This document shows, in pieces, positions 1-5,847 of a stretch of 5,873 nucleotides of DNA. Where the stretch lies: positions 1-5,873 of the forward strand of contig JBCDIQ010000360.1 in assembly GCA_039024295.1 (NCBI GenBank), in the 5' to 3' direction. The translations under genes and the position numbers were made by a program. Every line of letters starts with the position of its first letter. The stretch's first letter is position 1. The notes below the pieces were generated by a model. The model searched no databases. It was not told where the DNA came from and was given only the letters and a program-made list of their open reading frames with translations. Source of the stretch: JBCDIQ01 sp039024295 (GTDB lineage: Bacteria; Bacteroidota; Bacteroidia; J057).

Positions 1-477
1 AATAGCACCTATAAGGGCAGACAAAAGGATCACCGATATCATTTCAAAAGGAAACAAATAGGTGGTGAGGAGTTCTCGCCCGATGGGTTCTACCTGTCCA
101 TATGAAAAAGAGGGGTTGATTTTTTCTCCAGCAAATCCACGCAGGACATAAAACATCTCTGCCACAAAGGCAGCTCCAATAAAAAATGCAAGGCCCCGGC
201 GAACGTCAACCTTTTCTGCACCTGGCTCATCGGTAAGGTTGAGCAACATGATCACAAAGAGGAACAGCACCATGATAGCCCCCGCGTACACCAAAATCTG
301 GATAACGGCAAGGAATTCAGCGTTCAAGGTGAGAAACAGCCCCCCCAAGGAGAAGAAATTAATGATCAGACAAAGGGCAGCGTAGATGGGGTTTTTCTGA
401 AGGATTAACCCGACACCACCTCCAATTGCCAGGATGGAGAAGAACCAAAAAAGGAGAGTTTGTAAGGTAGCTTCCAC
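1..477 (-). CDS. nuoJ: NADH-quinone oxidoreductase subunit J (complex I membrane subunit), 3' end cut by the window edge
   Basis: NuoJ (ND6 equivalent) is an antiporter-linked membrane subunit of proton-pumping NADH:quinone oxidoreductase, in the inner membrane next to NuoA, NuoK and NuoH. Seen: 159 codons, all open, with hydrophobic segments at about residues 5-26, 31-51, 54-79, 91-110 and from about 140 onward. The family hallmark is segment 3, AEFLAVIQILVYAGAIMVLF (residues 53-72), followed by a conserved FVIMLLN; the preceding KNPIYAAL (28-35) is also typical. The family usually has about 165-180 residues, so only the C-terminus is missing. The start chosen is GTG at 477; the frame stays open upstream to a TGA, but the only other candidate there is a TTG at about 525, and no ATG occurs. 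No well-placed Shine-Dalgarno sequence is seen. The upstream neighbour on the same strand is a glycosidase rather than nuoI, which is unusual. Identity is very secure; the start is less so. Confidence 0.95.
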   Translation of the reverse strand, partial: MEATLQTLLFWFFSILAIGGGVGLILQKNPIYAALCLIINFFSLGGLFLTLNAEFLAVIQILVYAGAIMVLFLFVIMLLNLTDEPGAEKVDVRRGLAFFIGAAFVAEMFYVLRGFAGEKINPSFSYGQVEPIGRELLTTYLFPFEMISVILLSALIGAI

Positions 478-571
478 TGATCGAAGGTTAAATTTGTGAA
501 GCGATTCGTCCGCCTCCTCTGGCAAAAAAAGGGGAATTTGGCGTAATATACAAGGGGGTAGGTCGAATCAC

Positions 572-587
572 ATCGAATTAATTCGAT
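572..587. promoter_or_regulatory. Perfect 16-bp palindrome upstream of nuoJ (possible operator)
   Basis: ATCGAATTAATTCGAT is a perfect palindrome centred between 579 and 580. A further TCGAAT half-site lies at 563-568, exactly 10 bp (one helical turn) before the TCGAAT at 573-578. It sits 95 bp upstream of the nuoJ GTG and 44 bp beyond the GH31 stop. The spacing and symmetry suit a dimeric DNA-binding protein, but the regulator is unknown. No T-tract follows on either strand, so it does not look like a terminator. Confidence 0.35.
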
Positions 588-630
588 ACATTATTTAGAC
601 CGAAAATAAATAGATTCAACTGGGATAAAT

Positions 631-3018
631 TTATTTGATCACAAGCTTCTCAAATTGTTTGCTGACCACTATTTCCGGGGTGTCCCCATCGGTATGTACT
701 TCGATTTTCTGTTCCTCCCCGGTAGTAAGCCGAATAGTTACCTTCTTGGGCACCGTTGGAAAGCCGTGGAGGACCATGTTAAAGGTGGCATAGCTGCTGT
801 TGAACCGTCCCTGGGTATACTGACGAATGACGGTTTGCCCCTTTTCTGCAACCTGACTAAATGTTCGGATACAATAATTTCCCTGCTCATACTCATAAAA
901 ATCCCCGGCATCTTCATACACCTGGCTGGCATAGGTCTGGGAAGTATAATAGACGTGTAAGATCAATTCGGCCAATTTTTCCTCTCCCACGTGTTGCATG
1001 ACGGGATAGTGGGGCAACAAAGCTCCTGCCCTGACATACACAGGAATGGTGTCCAATCGGGCTTCAGTCCATACCTCTTTCCCACCAGTGACTTCCTCAT
1101 CAGTCCAGTAATTGAACCACTGCCCCTTGGGCAGGTACATCTGCCGGCCTTCTGATTTTTCCTCCAAAATCGGACAGATAAGCAAATCTGGCCCAAGTCC
1201 AAACTCATCCATTCGGTAGTGTGTTTGAGGATCATGCTGATCCAGGTACACCAACGGCCTGATGACAGGCGTTCCCTGGTGGGCATGTTGCCGAAATGTG
1301 GTGTAGACATAAGGAAGTAGGCGATACCGGGTTTCAATCGCCTTTCGAATGGCTGGTAGATTTGCTGATCCAAAGGACCAGGGTTCCTGATCGCCATGGT
1401 CGCCTGAAGAGTGGACTCGGAAAAAGGGATGGAAGGCTCCCAACTGCATCCACCTGACAAAAAGCTCTGGACTGGGATTTCCGATAAACCCTCCAATATC
1501 AGAACCCACAAATGATACGCCAGAGATGCTCATCCTTTGGCACTGCAAGTTGGCCAGCCAAAGGTGCTCCCAGGTGGAAATGTTGTCTCCCGTCCAGGTG
1601 GCGGCAAACCGTTGCATGCCCGCAAAGCCGGAACGGGTGAGGTTAAGAAACCTTCTGGGAAATATTTGCGCCTTTACGCCCTCATAAGTAGCGCGCGCCA
1701 TCTGGGTGCCATAAATGTTGTGGGCTTTACGGTGGCTGCACGGGTGGCCATCATAGTCATGGCGGGTATCTTCCGGAAATGTTCCCAATTCAAAGACCGC
1801 CGGTTCATTCATGTCATTCCAATACCCTGCTATCCCCTGGGCTACTTGATCTTCAAACTTGGTGCCCCACCATTGGCGTACCGCTGGATCGGTAAAATCG
1901 GGGAAATGGCAGATGCCCGGCCAAACTTCGCCCCGCATCAAGGGACCGTCTGCCCTTCGGCAGAAATACCCATTTTCAATTCCCTCCCGGTAAACGGAAT
2001 AAGATGGGTCGAGTTTGATTCCCGGGTCTGTGATAGCAACCGCATTAAACCCATCAGCTTTCAGTTCCTGGATCATCCTGGCGGGGTCAGGAAATCTATC
2101 TGCATTCCAGGTAAAACACCGGAATTCGTCCATGTAGTCGATGTCCAGATGAATGGCATCGCAGGGAAGTTGCAGCTCGCGAAGTTTTTGGGCAATGCTT
2201 TTTACCTGACTTTCTGGAAAATAACTCCACTTGGATTGGTGAAAGCCAAGTGCCCACAGTGGAGGCAGTTCATGGGTGCCAGTTAGCACAGCATAGCCCT
2301 CTACTACGCGCAGCAGTTCCGGACCGTAGATGAAGTAATAGTCCATTTGCCCGCCGTCAGCCCAGAAGCTGGACACATTTCCATTGGAATGACCAAAATC
2401 AAAATGTGACCGGAAGGTATTGTCGAAAAATATGCCGTAGCCTAGGCCGTGGTGTAGCCCCTGGTAGAAGGGGATATTTTTATACAGCGGATCTGAGTTT
2501 TTGTCATAGCCGTAGCGGTCAGTTGCCCATAGCTCAAACCGCCTGCCCCGTAAATTGAAGTTACCTGTTTTATCGCCCAGACCGAAGAACACTTCTTGTT
2601 CTTGGATGCGTTTGCTGCAGTAAACAAAATTGCCGCCATGTTGGTGGCTCTCTTCCCAGTGGAACCCCCGTTCGTCTTCCACCACCAGTTGTCCGTCAAG
2701 GTTATAAATACTTATGTGGAGTGTTTTGGAGATCACGCACCTTAAACTGTTGGTTTCCAGAAAGAAACTGTCGTCATGCTCCTCAACTTTTATGCTGGTC
2801 GGTGGCGTGGGTAAATCCTCCCGGATTGCATAAGAGAAATTTTGCATCAGGCTTCCATAGGGGGAATACCGAAATCGGAGGATGTGATCTGTTACAACAC
2901 TTACTTCCAGAGTGGTCTGAGGGGCATAAAAATGACAAATGGCACCTGTCTTTTCCCAGCGATATACCAATTGGGGGGTGCGTTTGCCTTGTGCCCGAGA
3001 TCGGGGGTCTTGTTCCAT
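631..3018 (-). CDS. Glycoside hydrolase family 31 alpha-glucosidase, cytoplasmic
   Basis: This is a retaining exo-acting alpha-glucosidase expected to release glucose from the non-reducing end of maltooligosaccharides or related alpha-glucosides. Residue numbers count from the upstream TTG at 3042; subtract 8 for the ATG at 3018. Domains: N-terminal beta-sandwich about 30-260, (beta/alpha)8 barrel about 262-590, then proximal and distal C-terminal beta domains (the distal one DUF5110-like) to 803. Motifs seen: HLDIDYMD (298-305) at the barrel's substrate site; GYWNDMNEP with nucleophile D410; RFAATWTGDN with acid/base D486; VGSDIGGF (512-519); and FFRVHS with H545. Family length is normal and no key residue is missing. 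There is no signal peptide, lipobox or membrane segment. ATG 3018 is preferred because the only alternative, TTG 3042, directly follows an in-frame TAA. There are no SusC/SusD-like neighbours, so it is not part of a visible polysaccharide utilisation locus. Substrate linkage (alpha-1,4, 1,3 or 1,6, or alpha-xyloside) cannot be fixed from sequence alone. Confidence 0.96.
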   Translation of the reverse strand: MEQDPRSRAQGKRTPQLVYRWEKTGAICHFYAPQTTLEVSVVTDHILRFRYSPYGSLMQNFSYAIREDLPTPPTSIKVEEHDDSFFLETNSLRCVISKTLHISIYNLDGQLVVEDERGFHWEESHQHGGNFVYCSKRIQEQEVFFGLGDKTGNFNLRGRRFELWATDRYGYDKNSDPLYKNIPFYQGLHHGLGYGIFFDNTFRSHFDFGHSNGNVSSFWADGGQMDYYFIYGPELLRVVEGYAVLTGTHELPPLWALGFHQSKWSYFPESQVKSIAQKLRELQLPCDAIHLDIDYMDEFRCFTWNADRFPDPARMIQELKADGFNAVAITDPGIKLDPSYSVYREGIENGYFCRRADGPLMRGEVWPGICHFPDFTDPAVRQWWGTKFEDQVAQGIAGYWNDMNEPAVFELGTFPEDTRHDYDGHPCSHRKAHNIYGTQMARATYEGVKAQIFPRRFLNLTRSGFAGMQRFAATWTGDNISTWEHLWLANLQCQRMSISGVSFVGSDIGGFIGNPSPELFVRWMQLGAFHPFFRVHSSGDHGDQEPWSFGSANLPAIRKAIETRYRLLPYVYTTFRQHAHQGTPVIRPLVYLDQHDPQTHYRMDEFGLGPDLLICPILEEKSEGRQMYLPKGQWFNYWTDEEVTGGKEVWTEARLDTIPVYVRAGALLPHYPVMQHVGEEKLAELILHVYYTSQTYASQVYEDAGDFYEYEQGNYCIRTFSQVAEKGQTVIRQYTQGRFNSSYATFNMVLHGFPTVPKKVTIRLTTGEEQKIEVHTDGDTPEIVVSKQFEKLVIK

Positions 3019-3164
3019 GCGTGATTGTGGTTGAAATAGCAATTAACAGAATGCATCGAAAATTTGGAAAAGGAGAAGTAGAAATCCAGGTAGATGAGAA
3101 GGGGATGATGTGGTAAAGAACCCCAAGACAGGAAGAAGATTTGCTGTTCATAGGGAGTTGGACC

Positions 3165-3278
3165 ATGCAATTTTGGGTAAGGACGAGCATGGGCATTTTA
3201 GCAATTCTTGCATTAAGCTTGATCCTAATACCTAAGGGAAACATCGTAGGCATTTATGACCATGGCCCGATACCCTGA
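3165..3278 (+). CDS. Possible small single-helix membrane peptide, 37 residues
   Basis: I do not recognise this ORF. It starts at ATG 3165 and stops at TGA 3276-3278. A Shine-Dalgarno-like AGGGAG lies at 3152-3157, 7 nt before the ATG, which is uncommon in this window. The peptide begins MQFWVRTSMG and continues with a hydrophobic stretch ILAILALSLILIP (residues 11-23), enough for one membrane helix or an uncleaved signal anchor, and ends KGNIVGIYDHGPIP. It could be a genuine small membrane protein, the N-terminus of a decayed gene, or chance. A second ORF, 3262-3336 (24 residues, beginning MARYPEEQLL), overlaps its end in the +1 frame; a single frameshift would join the two into about 57 residues. 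Confidence is low because the ORF is short and no homologue can be checked. Confidence 0.3.
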   Translation: MQFWVRTSMGILAILALSLILIPKGNIVGIYDHGPIP

Positions 3279-3297
3279 GGAGCAGCTTTTGGAGACT

Positions 3298-3328
3298 TTT
3301 GAATCAGCAATTACCAATGCTATTTATC
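3298..3328 (+). promoter_or_regulatory. Candidate Bacteroidota-type promoter for the secreted-protein gene
   Basis: TTTG at 3298-3301, a 19-nt spacer, then TATTTATC at 3321-3328 resemble the -33 TTTG / -7 TAnnTTTG promoter of Bacteroidota primary sigma factors. Four of the six fixed -7 positions match and the spacing is canonical. Transcription would begin near 3335, giving a leader of only about 14 nt before ATG 3349. The similarity is moderate and was judged by eye. Confidence 0.35.
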
Positions 3329-3348
3329 TCCTGTAAACCTACAACATC

Positions 3349-3627
3349 ATGAAACAATTTGTAACACTGGCCGTGTTCTTCTGCATATTCGGCCACACTT
3401 TGGGGCAAGATATTTTGGCCCAAAAAGAACACGATACCCCCAGTAGGGCTTTTGAAAGTATTCAATTGGATGAGGCAGCAAAAACCTTCGCCTTGGTCAT
3501 GCGGGTCAAGTCTAAAAAGAAGCTCACCGAATACCAGGAAAATACCTACTCCCTGGAGGATATGTCCCTGATGGATTCTAAGACCTTTGAGCTAACTAAA
3601 GAGCAGGTGAAAGGAAAAAAGAATTGA
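3349..3627 (+). CDS. N-terminal piece of the interrupted secreted protein, 92 residues, with signal peptide
   Basis: This is what would be translated if the TGA at 3625-3627 is a true stop. It gives an export signal (residues 1 to about 20) plus about 72 mature residues beginning DILAQKEHDT and ending in a lysine-rich KEQVKGKKN. A secreted 92-residue protein is conceivable, but the uninterrupted continuation of the same frame for another 164 codons argues that it is a truncated product. The candidate promoter at 3298-3328 would drive it. Confidence 0.5.
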   Translation: MKQFVTLAVFFCIFGHTLGQDILAQKEHDTPSRAFESIQLDEAAKTFALVMRVKSKKKLTEYQENTYSLEDMSLMDSKTFELTKEQVKGKKN

Positions 3628-4122
3628 CGATCCTCTAAAGCTGGGGACTATACCAAGCGTTACCTGCGGGTAGACAACAACCTCAATTACCAGTTTACCC
3701 TAAAAAAGGGCTATTTCTTGCGTACCACCACCATTGACCAATGGGGTCCCGTTTCCTCCCGGGTAGAATGGAAAACGGAAGAAAAAGTCAAGCCAAAAGG
3801 AACCGATGGCAGGAAGCTGCAAATGCTTATTTCGGCAACAGAGGAACCCAAATTTACCAATCCATGGGGTTCCGAATGGCGCGGTTCCTGGTTTTTTGGC
3901 GGGAATAACCTGATCGATGCCACTGGTGACGTAACGGTGTTCTTACGAGAGATTCCGAAGGAGCTCAAGCTAAGGACCACCACCAAGGACTATGTGATTG
4001 GAGGCTGGTCTGCCGATAACCTGGCAAATAAATTCCTCAACAAGGTCACCTTTGAAGGTAAAGGTTCCAACAACATCGTAACCAGAGCCAGTGATTTGGT
4101 TCTCATAGATGGCCATGAATAA
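3628..4122 (+). pseudogene. C-terminal piece of the interrupted secreted protein (no start of its own)
   Basis: These 164 codons directly follow the TGA. The first in-frame candidate start is a TTG at 3718, and no ATG occurs until about 3820, inside what reads as continuous protein. No ribosome binding site or promoter is evident, so separate translation is unlikely. Visible sequence is beta-rich with several tryptophans (for example DQWGP, NPWGSEWRGSW and GGWSADN). A short motif LRTTT appears twice, encoded at 3718-3732 and 3970-3984. No known domain is recognised. Confidence 0.5.
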
Positions 4123-4321
4123 TCCTTCCATTTCCTCCCGACCCATTCTGCTTTATTCCCACCAGCCATTGCAACGTGTATTTTCCATTAGCTTCCAGTT
4201 TATAAGGGTGACATCGAGTCTTGTATTGCCTAAGCCGCTGAAAAGTTGTGGAAGCACCAGGAAATGAAATGCCCAAGAAATCAACACCATGTCTATTACA
4301 GCGTCCTTGTCCCTAGCCCTT
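4123..4321. other. Non-coding spacer between two convergent genes
   Basis: No supportable gene is present here. There is a weak 7-bp inverted repeat (GCTTCCA at 4191-4197, TGGAAGC at 4249-4255) with a loop of about 50 nt, too long for a terminator of the plus-strand gene. No other intrinsic terminator for that gene is visible. Confidence 0.5.
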
Positions 4322-4374
4322 AAAAAAGGTGCTGAGCCCCTACGTACATCCGTACAAATCTGGGACTCAGCACT
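4322..4374 (-). terminator. Intrinsic terminator of the ene-reductase gene
   Basis: GTGCTGAG (4329-4336) pairs with CTCAGCAC (4366-4373). After one C/A mismatch, CCC (4338-4340) pairs with GGG (4362-4364), and GTAC/GTAC can pair inside the loop. On the minus strand the hairpin is followed at once by six T (4327-4322), the classic factor-independent layout, about 34 nt after the stop codon at 4408. The plus strand has no T-run after the stem, so it should act on the minus strand only. Confidence 0.85.
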
Positions 4375-4407
4375 AAATTAGAATTGTGATTAAATCTTAG
4401 CCTGTTT

Positions 4408-5487
4408 TCAGGAAGTCTGGAGCACAGGATAATCGATGTATCCTTCCGGTCCAGGCGTATAAAAGCTATTGAAATCTGGTTGGCTTAATTCTGCTCCGGT
4501 CTGCATGCGGGTAACCAAATCTGGGTTAGAAATGAAGGGTCGGCCGAATGCCACCAAGTCTGCATTCCCCGCATCCAGGTCACTTTGAGCGCGATCGTGG
4601 TCGTAGCCACCACTCAGAATAAGCGTACCATTGAAATTTTCGCGAATCTTGGCTTTGATGCTTATAGGCACTTCGGGCGCTCCCATGGCCGCATGATCTA
4701 CCAAGTGGATATAGGTCAGGTTTAGCTCGCTTAGCTTACTGGAAAGATAGGCGTAGGTGTCGTCCAATTCGTCGTAGATAGCCACTTCGTTGAACACGCC
4801 ATACGGAGATAGGCGGATACCGGTTTTATCTGCACCAATTTCATCAATGACGGCCTGTGCCACTTCCAAGGCAAACCTAGTCCTGTTTTCAATGCTGCCA
4901 CCGTAAGTGTCGGTGCGCGCGTTGGTGCCTCTGTTGATGAATTGCTCCACCAGGTATCCATTGGCTCCGTGAATCTCTATTCCGTCAAATCCTGCGTCAA
5001 TGGCATTGCGAGCTGCTGTGCGGTATTCCTGAATAACATGCTGAATATCTTCCAGGGTCATTTCCTCAGGTGCAGGAATTTCCAATTCGCCCTTTCCATC
5101 TACGTACATTTTGGTATCTGTCAATGGAATGGCAGATGGTGCGAGTGCCCTGCCACCTTCAGGCAGGTTGTCAGGGTGGGTTACCCGACCGGTATGCATG
5201 ATTTGCAGAAAGATGGTTCCGCCCTTTTCATGGACCGCGTTGGTCACCTTTTGCCAGCCTGCTACCTGCTCAGCAGAAAACACCCCTGGGATACGTGGGT
5301 ATCCCAACGCATTGGGAGAAGGAGCAGTGCCTTCAGTGATAATCAGACCAGCTTCAGCACGCTGGCCATAGTATTCTGCCATCAGGTCATTGGGAACATT
5401 GCCAATTGCACGTGAGCGGGTCATAGGTGCCATGACCACTCGGTTGCGGAGGGTACGTCCTGACAGTTCGTAAGAAGAAAATAACAT
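4408..5487 (-). CDS. Old Yellow Enzyme family FMN-dependent alkene reductase (NemA-like, classical class)
   Basis: This is a flavin oxidoreductase that uses NAD(P)H to reduce activated C=C bonds (enones, maleimides) and often nitro or nitrate-ester compounds; it is cytosolic, with a single TIM barrel binding FMN. Numbering from ATG 5487 (359 residues): VVMAPMTRSRA with the flavin-tuning T23 that marks the classical rather than the YqjM (Cys) class; FLQIMHTGR with Q95; the HGANGY motif with substrate-anchoring H173 and N176 and proton-donor Y178; INRGTNARTDTYGGSIENR; GIRLSP with R225; and FGRPFISNPDL with FMN-phosphate-binding R316. The C-terminus is the typical FYTPGPEGYIDYP. Length is normal. 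ATG 5487 is preferred because family members usually begin with an MLF(S/T)xYxL-like sequence; an in-frame ATG at 5556 would add 23 residues (MQLFVPVKND...). It is monocistronic, with its own terminator at 4322-4374. The physiological substrate is unknown. Confidence 0.96.
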   Translation of the reverse strand: MLFSSYELSGRTLRNRVVMAPMTRSRAIGNVPNDLMAEYYGQRAEAGLIITEGTAPSPNALGYPRIPGVFSAEQVAGWQKVTNAVHEKGGTIFLQIMHTGRVTHPDNLPEGGRALAPSAIPLTDTKMYVDGKGELEIPAPEEMTLEDIQHVIQEYRTAARNAIDAGFDGIEIHGANGYLVEQFINRGTNARTDTYGGSIENRTRFALEVAQAVIDEIGADKTGIRLSPYGVFNEVAIYDELDDTYAYLSSKLSELNLTYIHLVDHAAMGAPEVPISIKAKIRENFNGTLILSGGYDHDRAQSDLDAGNADLVAFGRPFISNPDLVTRMQTGAELSQPDFNSFYTPGPEGYIDYPVLQTS

Positions 5488-5572
5488 TTTGTTTATCGTT
5501 TGATTTAAGTTTTTAACGTATTCAATGTCATTCTTAACGGGGACGAACAGCTGCATGTTTCAATTTTTTTAA

Positions 5573-5604
5573 AAAAGATAGCTACATTATTTCGGTAAAT
5601 GAAA
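5573..5604 (-). promoter_or_regulatory. Candidate promoter of the ene-reductase gene
   Basis: Read on the minus strand, TTTC (5604-5601), a 20-nt spacer and TATCTTTT (5580-5573) resemble the Bacteroidota -33 TTTG / -7 TAnnTTTG pair, with the final G of each box changed. The surrounding DNA is very AT-rich. Transcription would start near 5566, giving a leader of about 80 nt to ATG 5487 or about 10 nt to ATG 5556. The call is tentative. Confidence 0.3.
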
Positions 5605-5645
5605 TTAATAAATCCTCCTTCTAAATTTTTGAGAAAATTTATAGT

Positions 5646-5697
5646 CTACCAAGGCAAGTTTTGTGAAAATTGGGATAAGTGACGAACATCTTGTACC
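5646..5697 (+). repeat. Imperfect direct repeat, copy 1
   Basis: This 52-bp copy begins CTACCAAGGCAAGTTTTGTG and matches copy 2 at 5798-5847. The first 42 positions align without gaps and show 36 identities; a 2-bp length difference follows, and both copies end GTACC. The start-to-start distance is 152 bp. It is non-coding and of unknown function. Confidence 0.75.
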
Positions 5698-5716
5698 AAG
5701 TGAAAGAAGCCTTCAG

Positions 5717-5762
5717 AACGCTGACAGGGTTTTCATCAGTGTGTTTTTACCCTGTCAGCGTT
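5717..5762. repeat. 14-bp perfect inverted repeat (hairpin) between the direct repeats
   Basis: AACGCTGACAGGGT (5717-5730) and ACCCTGTCAGCGTT (5749-5762) are exact reverse complements around an 18-nt loop. It is more GC-rich than the DNA around it and lies midway between the two direct repeats. Neither side is followed by a T-run, so it resembles a dispersed REP-like palindrome or a mobile-element remnant more than a terminator. Confidence 0.75.
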
Positions 5763-5797
5763 GGTCAGTAGACTGAAACAACTTTGGAAAGTATCGG

Positions 5798-5847
5798 CTA
5801 CCAGGGCAAGTTTTGTGAACATTAGGATGAGCAACGAACCCCGTACC
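5798..5847 (+). repeat. Imperfect direct repeat, copy 2
   Basis: This 50-bp copy begins CTACCAGGGCAAGTTTTGTG and is paired with copy 1 at 5646-5697. Most differences are single transitions, as expected of an old duplication or of two members of a dispersed repeat family. The DNA beyond 5847 continues past the window, so further copies may follow. Confidence 0.75.

Larger units (their letters stand above)
3019..3348. other. Divergent intergenic region between the GH31 gene and the secreted-protein gene
   Basis: This stretch separates the GH31 gene (minus) from the plus-strand gene at 3349, so promoters for both are expected here. A candidate plus-strand promoter is visible at 3298-3328. I could not recognise a convincing TTTG/TAnnTTTG pair for the GH31 gene. 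The region also holds two short overlapping plus-strand ORFs (3165-3278 and 3262-3336), described separately. Long minus-strand open frames here have no family resemblance and overlap the GH31 start, so I do not call them. Confidence 0.6.
3349..4122 (+). pseudogene. Secreted protein of unknown family, interrupted by one in-frame TGA
   Basis: The frame from ATG 3349 to TAA 4120-4122 spans 258 codons and is open except for TGA at 3625-3627 (codon 93). Both sides lie in the same frame and read as ordinary protein, and the 3' part has no ATG until about 3820, so this was most likely one gene of about 257 residues. The N-terminus is a type I signal peptide: MKQ, a hydrophobic core FVTLAVFFCIFG (4-15), then HTLGQ with cleavage near residue 20; there is no lipobox before C12. 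The mature part is polar, with many alternating charged, aromatic and beta-favouring residues, and ends in NNIVTRASDLVLIDGHE. I recognise no domain. The break may be a nonsense mutation. It may also be two compensating indels: dropping one A in the run at 3615-3620 and adding one near 3637-3639 would read KRIDDPLKAGDY. A base-calling error or programmed readthrough remain possible. It is probably monocistronic; the next gene is convergent. Confidence 0.65.

Noticed and set aside
604..636. 8-bp stem AAATAAAT/ATTTATTT overlapping the GH31 stop codon, considered as a terminator
   Set aside because: The stem is made only of A-T pairs and would be too weak; no GC-rich core is present.
1537..2286. 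Long plus-strand open frame opposite the GH31 gene
   Set aside because: It lies wholly antisense to the GH31 catalytic domain, whose motifs are intact, and its translation resembles no family.
2721..3116. Plus-strand open frame overlapping the GH31 5' end, ending in a short peptide MHRKFGKGEVEIQVDEKGMM
   Set aside because: Most of it is antisense to GH31; the part beyond 3042 has only about 22 codons and no ribosome site or recognisable feature.
2783..3253. Minus-strand 156-codon open frame across the GH31 start region
   Set aside because: It overlaps the GH31 coding sequence on the same strand in another frame, is rich in Ser, Pro, Cys and His, and has no family resemblance.
3711..3986. 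Minus-strand open frame antisense to the secreted-protein gene
   Set aside because: It mirrors the coding plus strand, with low-complexity Val/Ser/Pro-rich translation and no supporting signal.
4289..4381. Plus-strand 30-codon ORF running through the terminator hairpin
   Set aside because: Its second half is simply the terminator stem-loop of the opposite-strand gene; no ribosome site or similarity supports it.
4942..5415. Plus-strand open frames opposite the ene-reductase gene
   Set aside because: They are antisense to a clearly recognised Old Yellow Enzyme gene with intact active-site motifs.
5646..5847. Direct repeats considered as a CRISPR array
   Set aside because: There are only two copies, too long and too diverged, with a 100-bp interval containing a palindrome, and no cas genes nearby.
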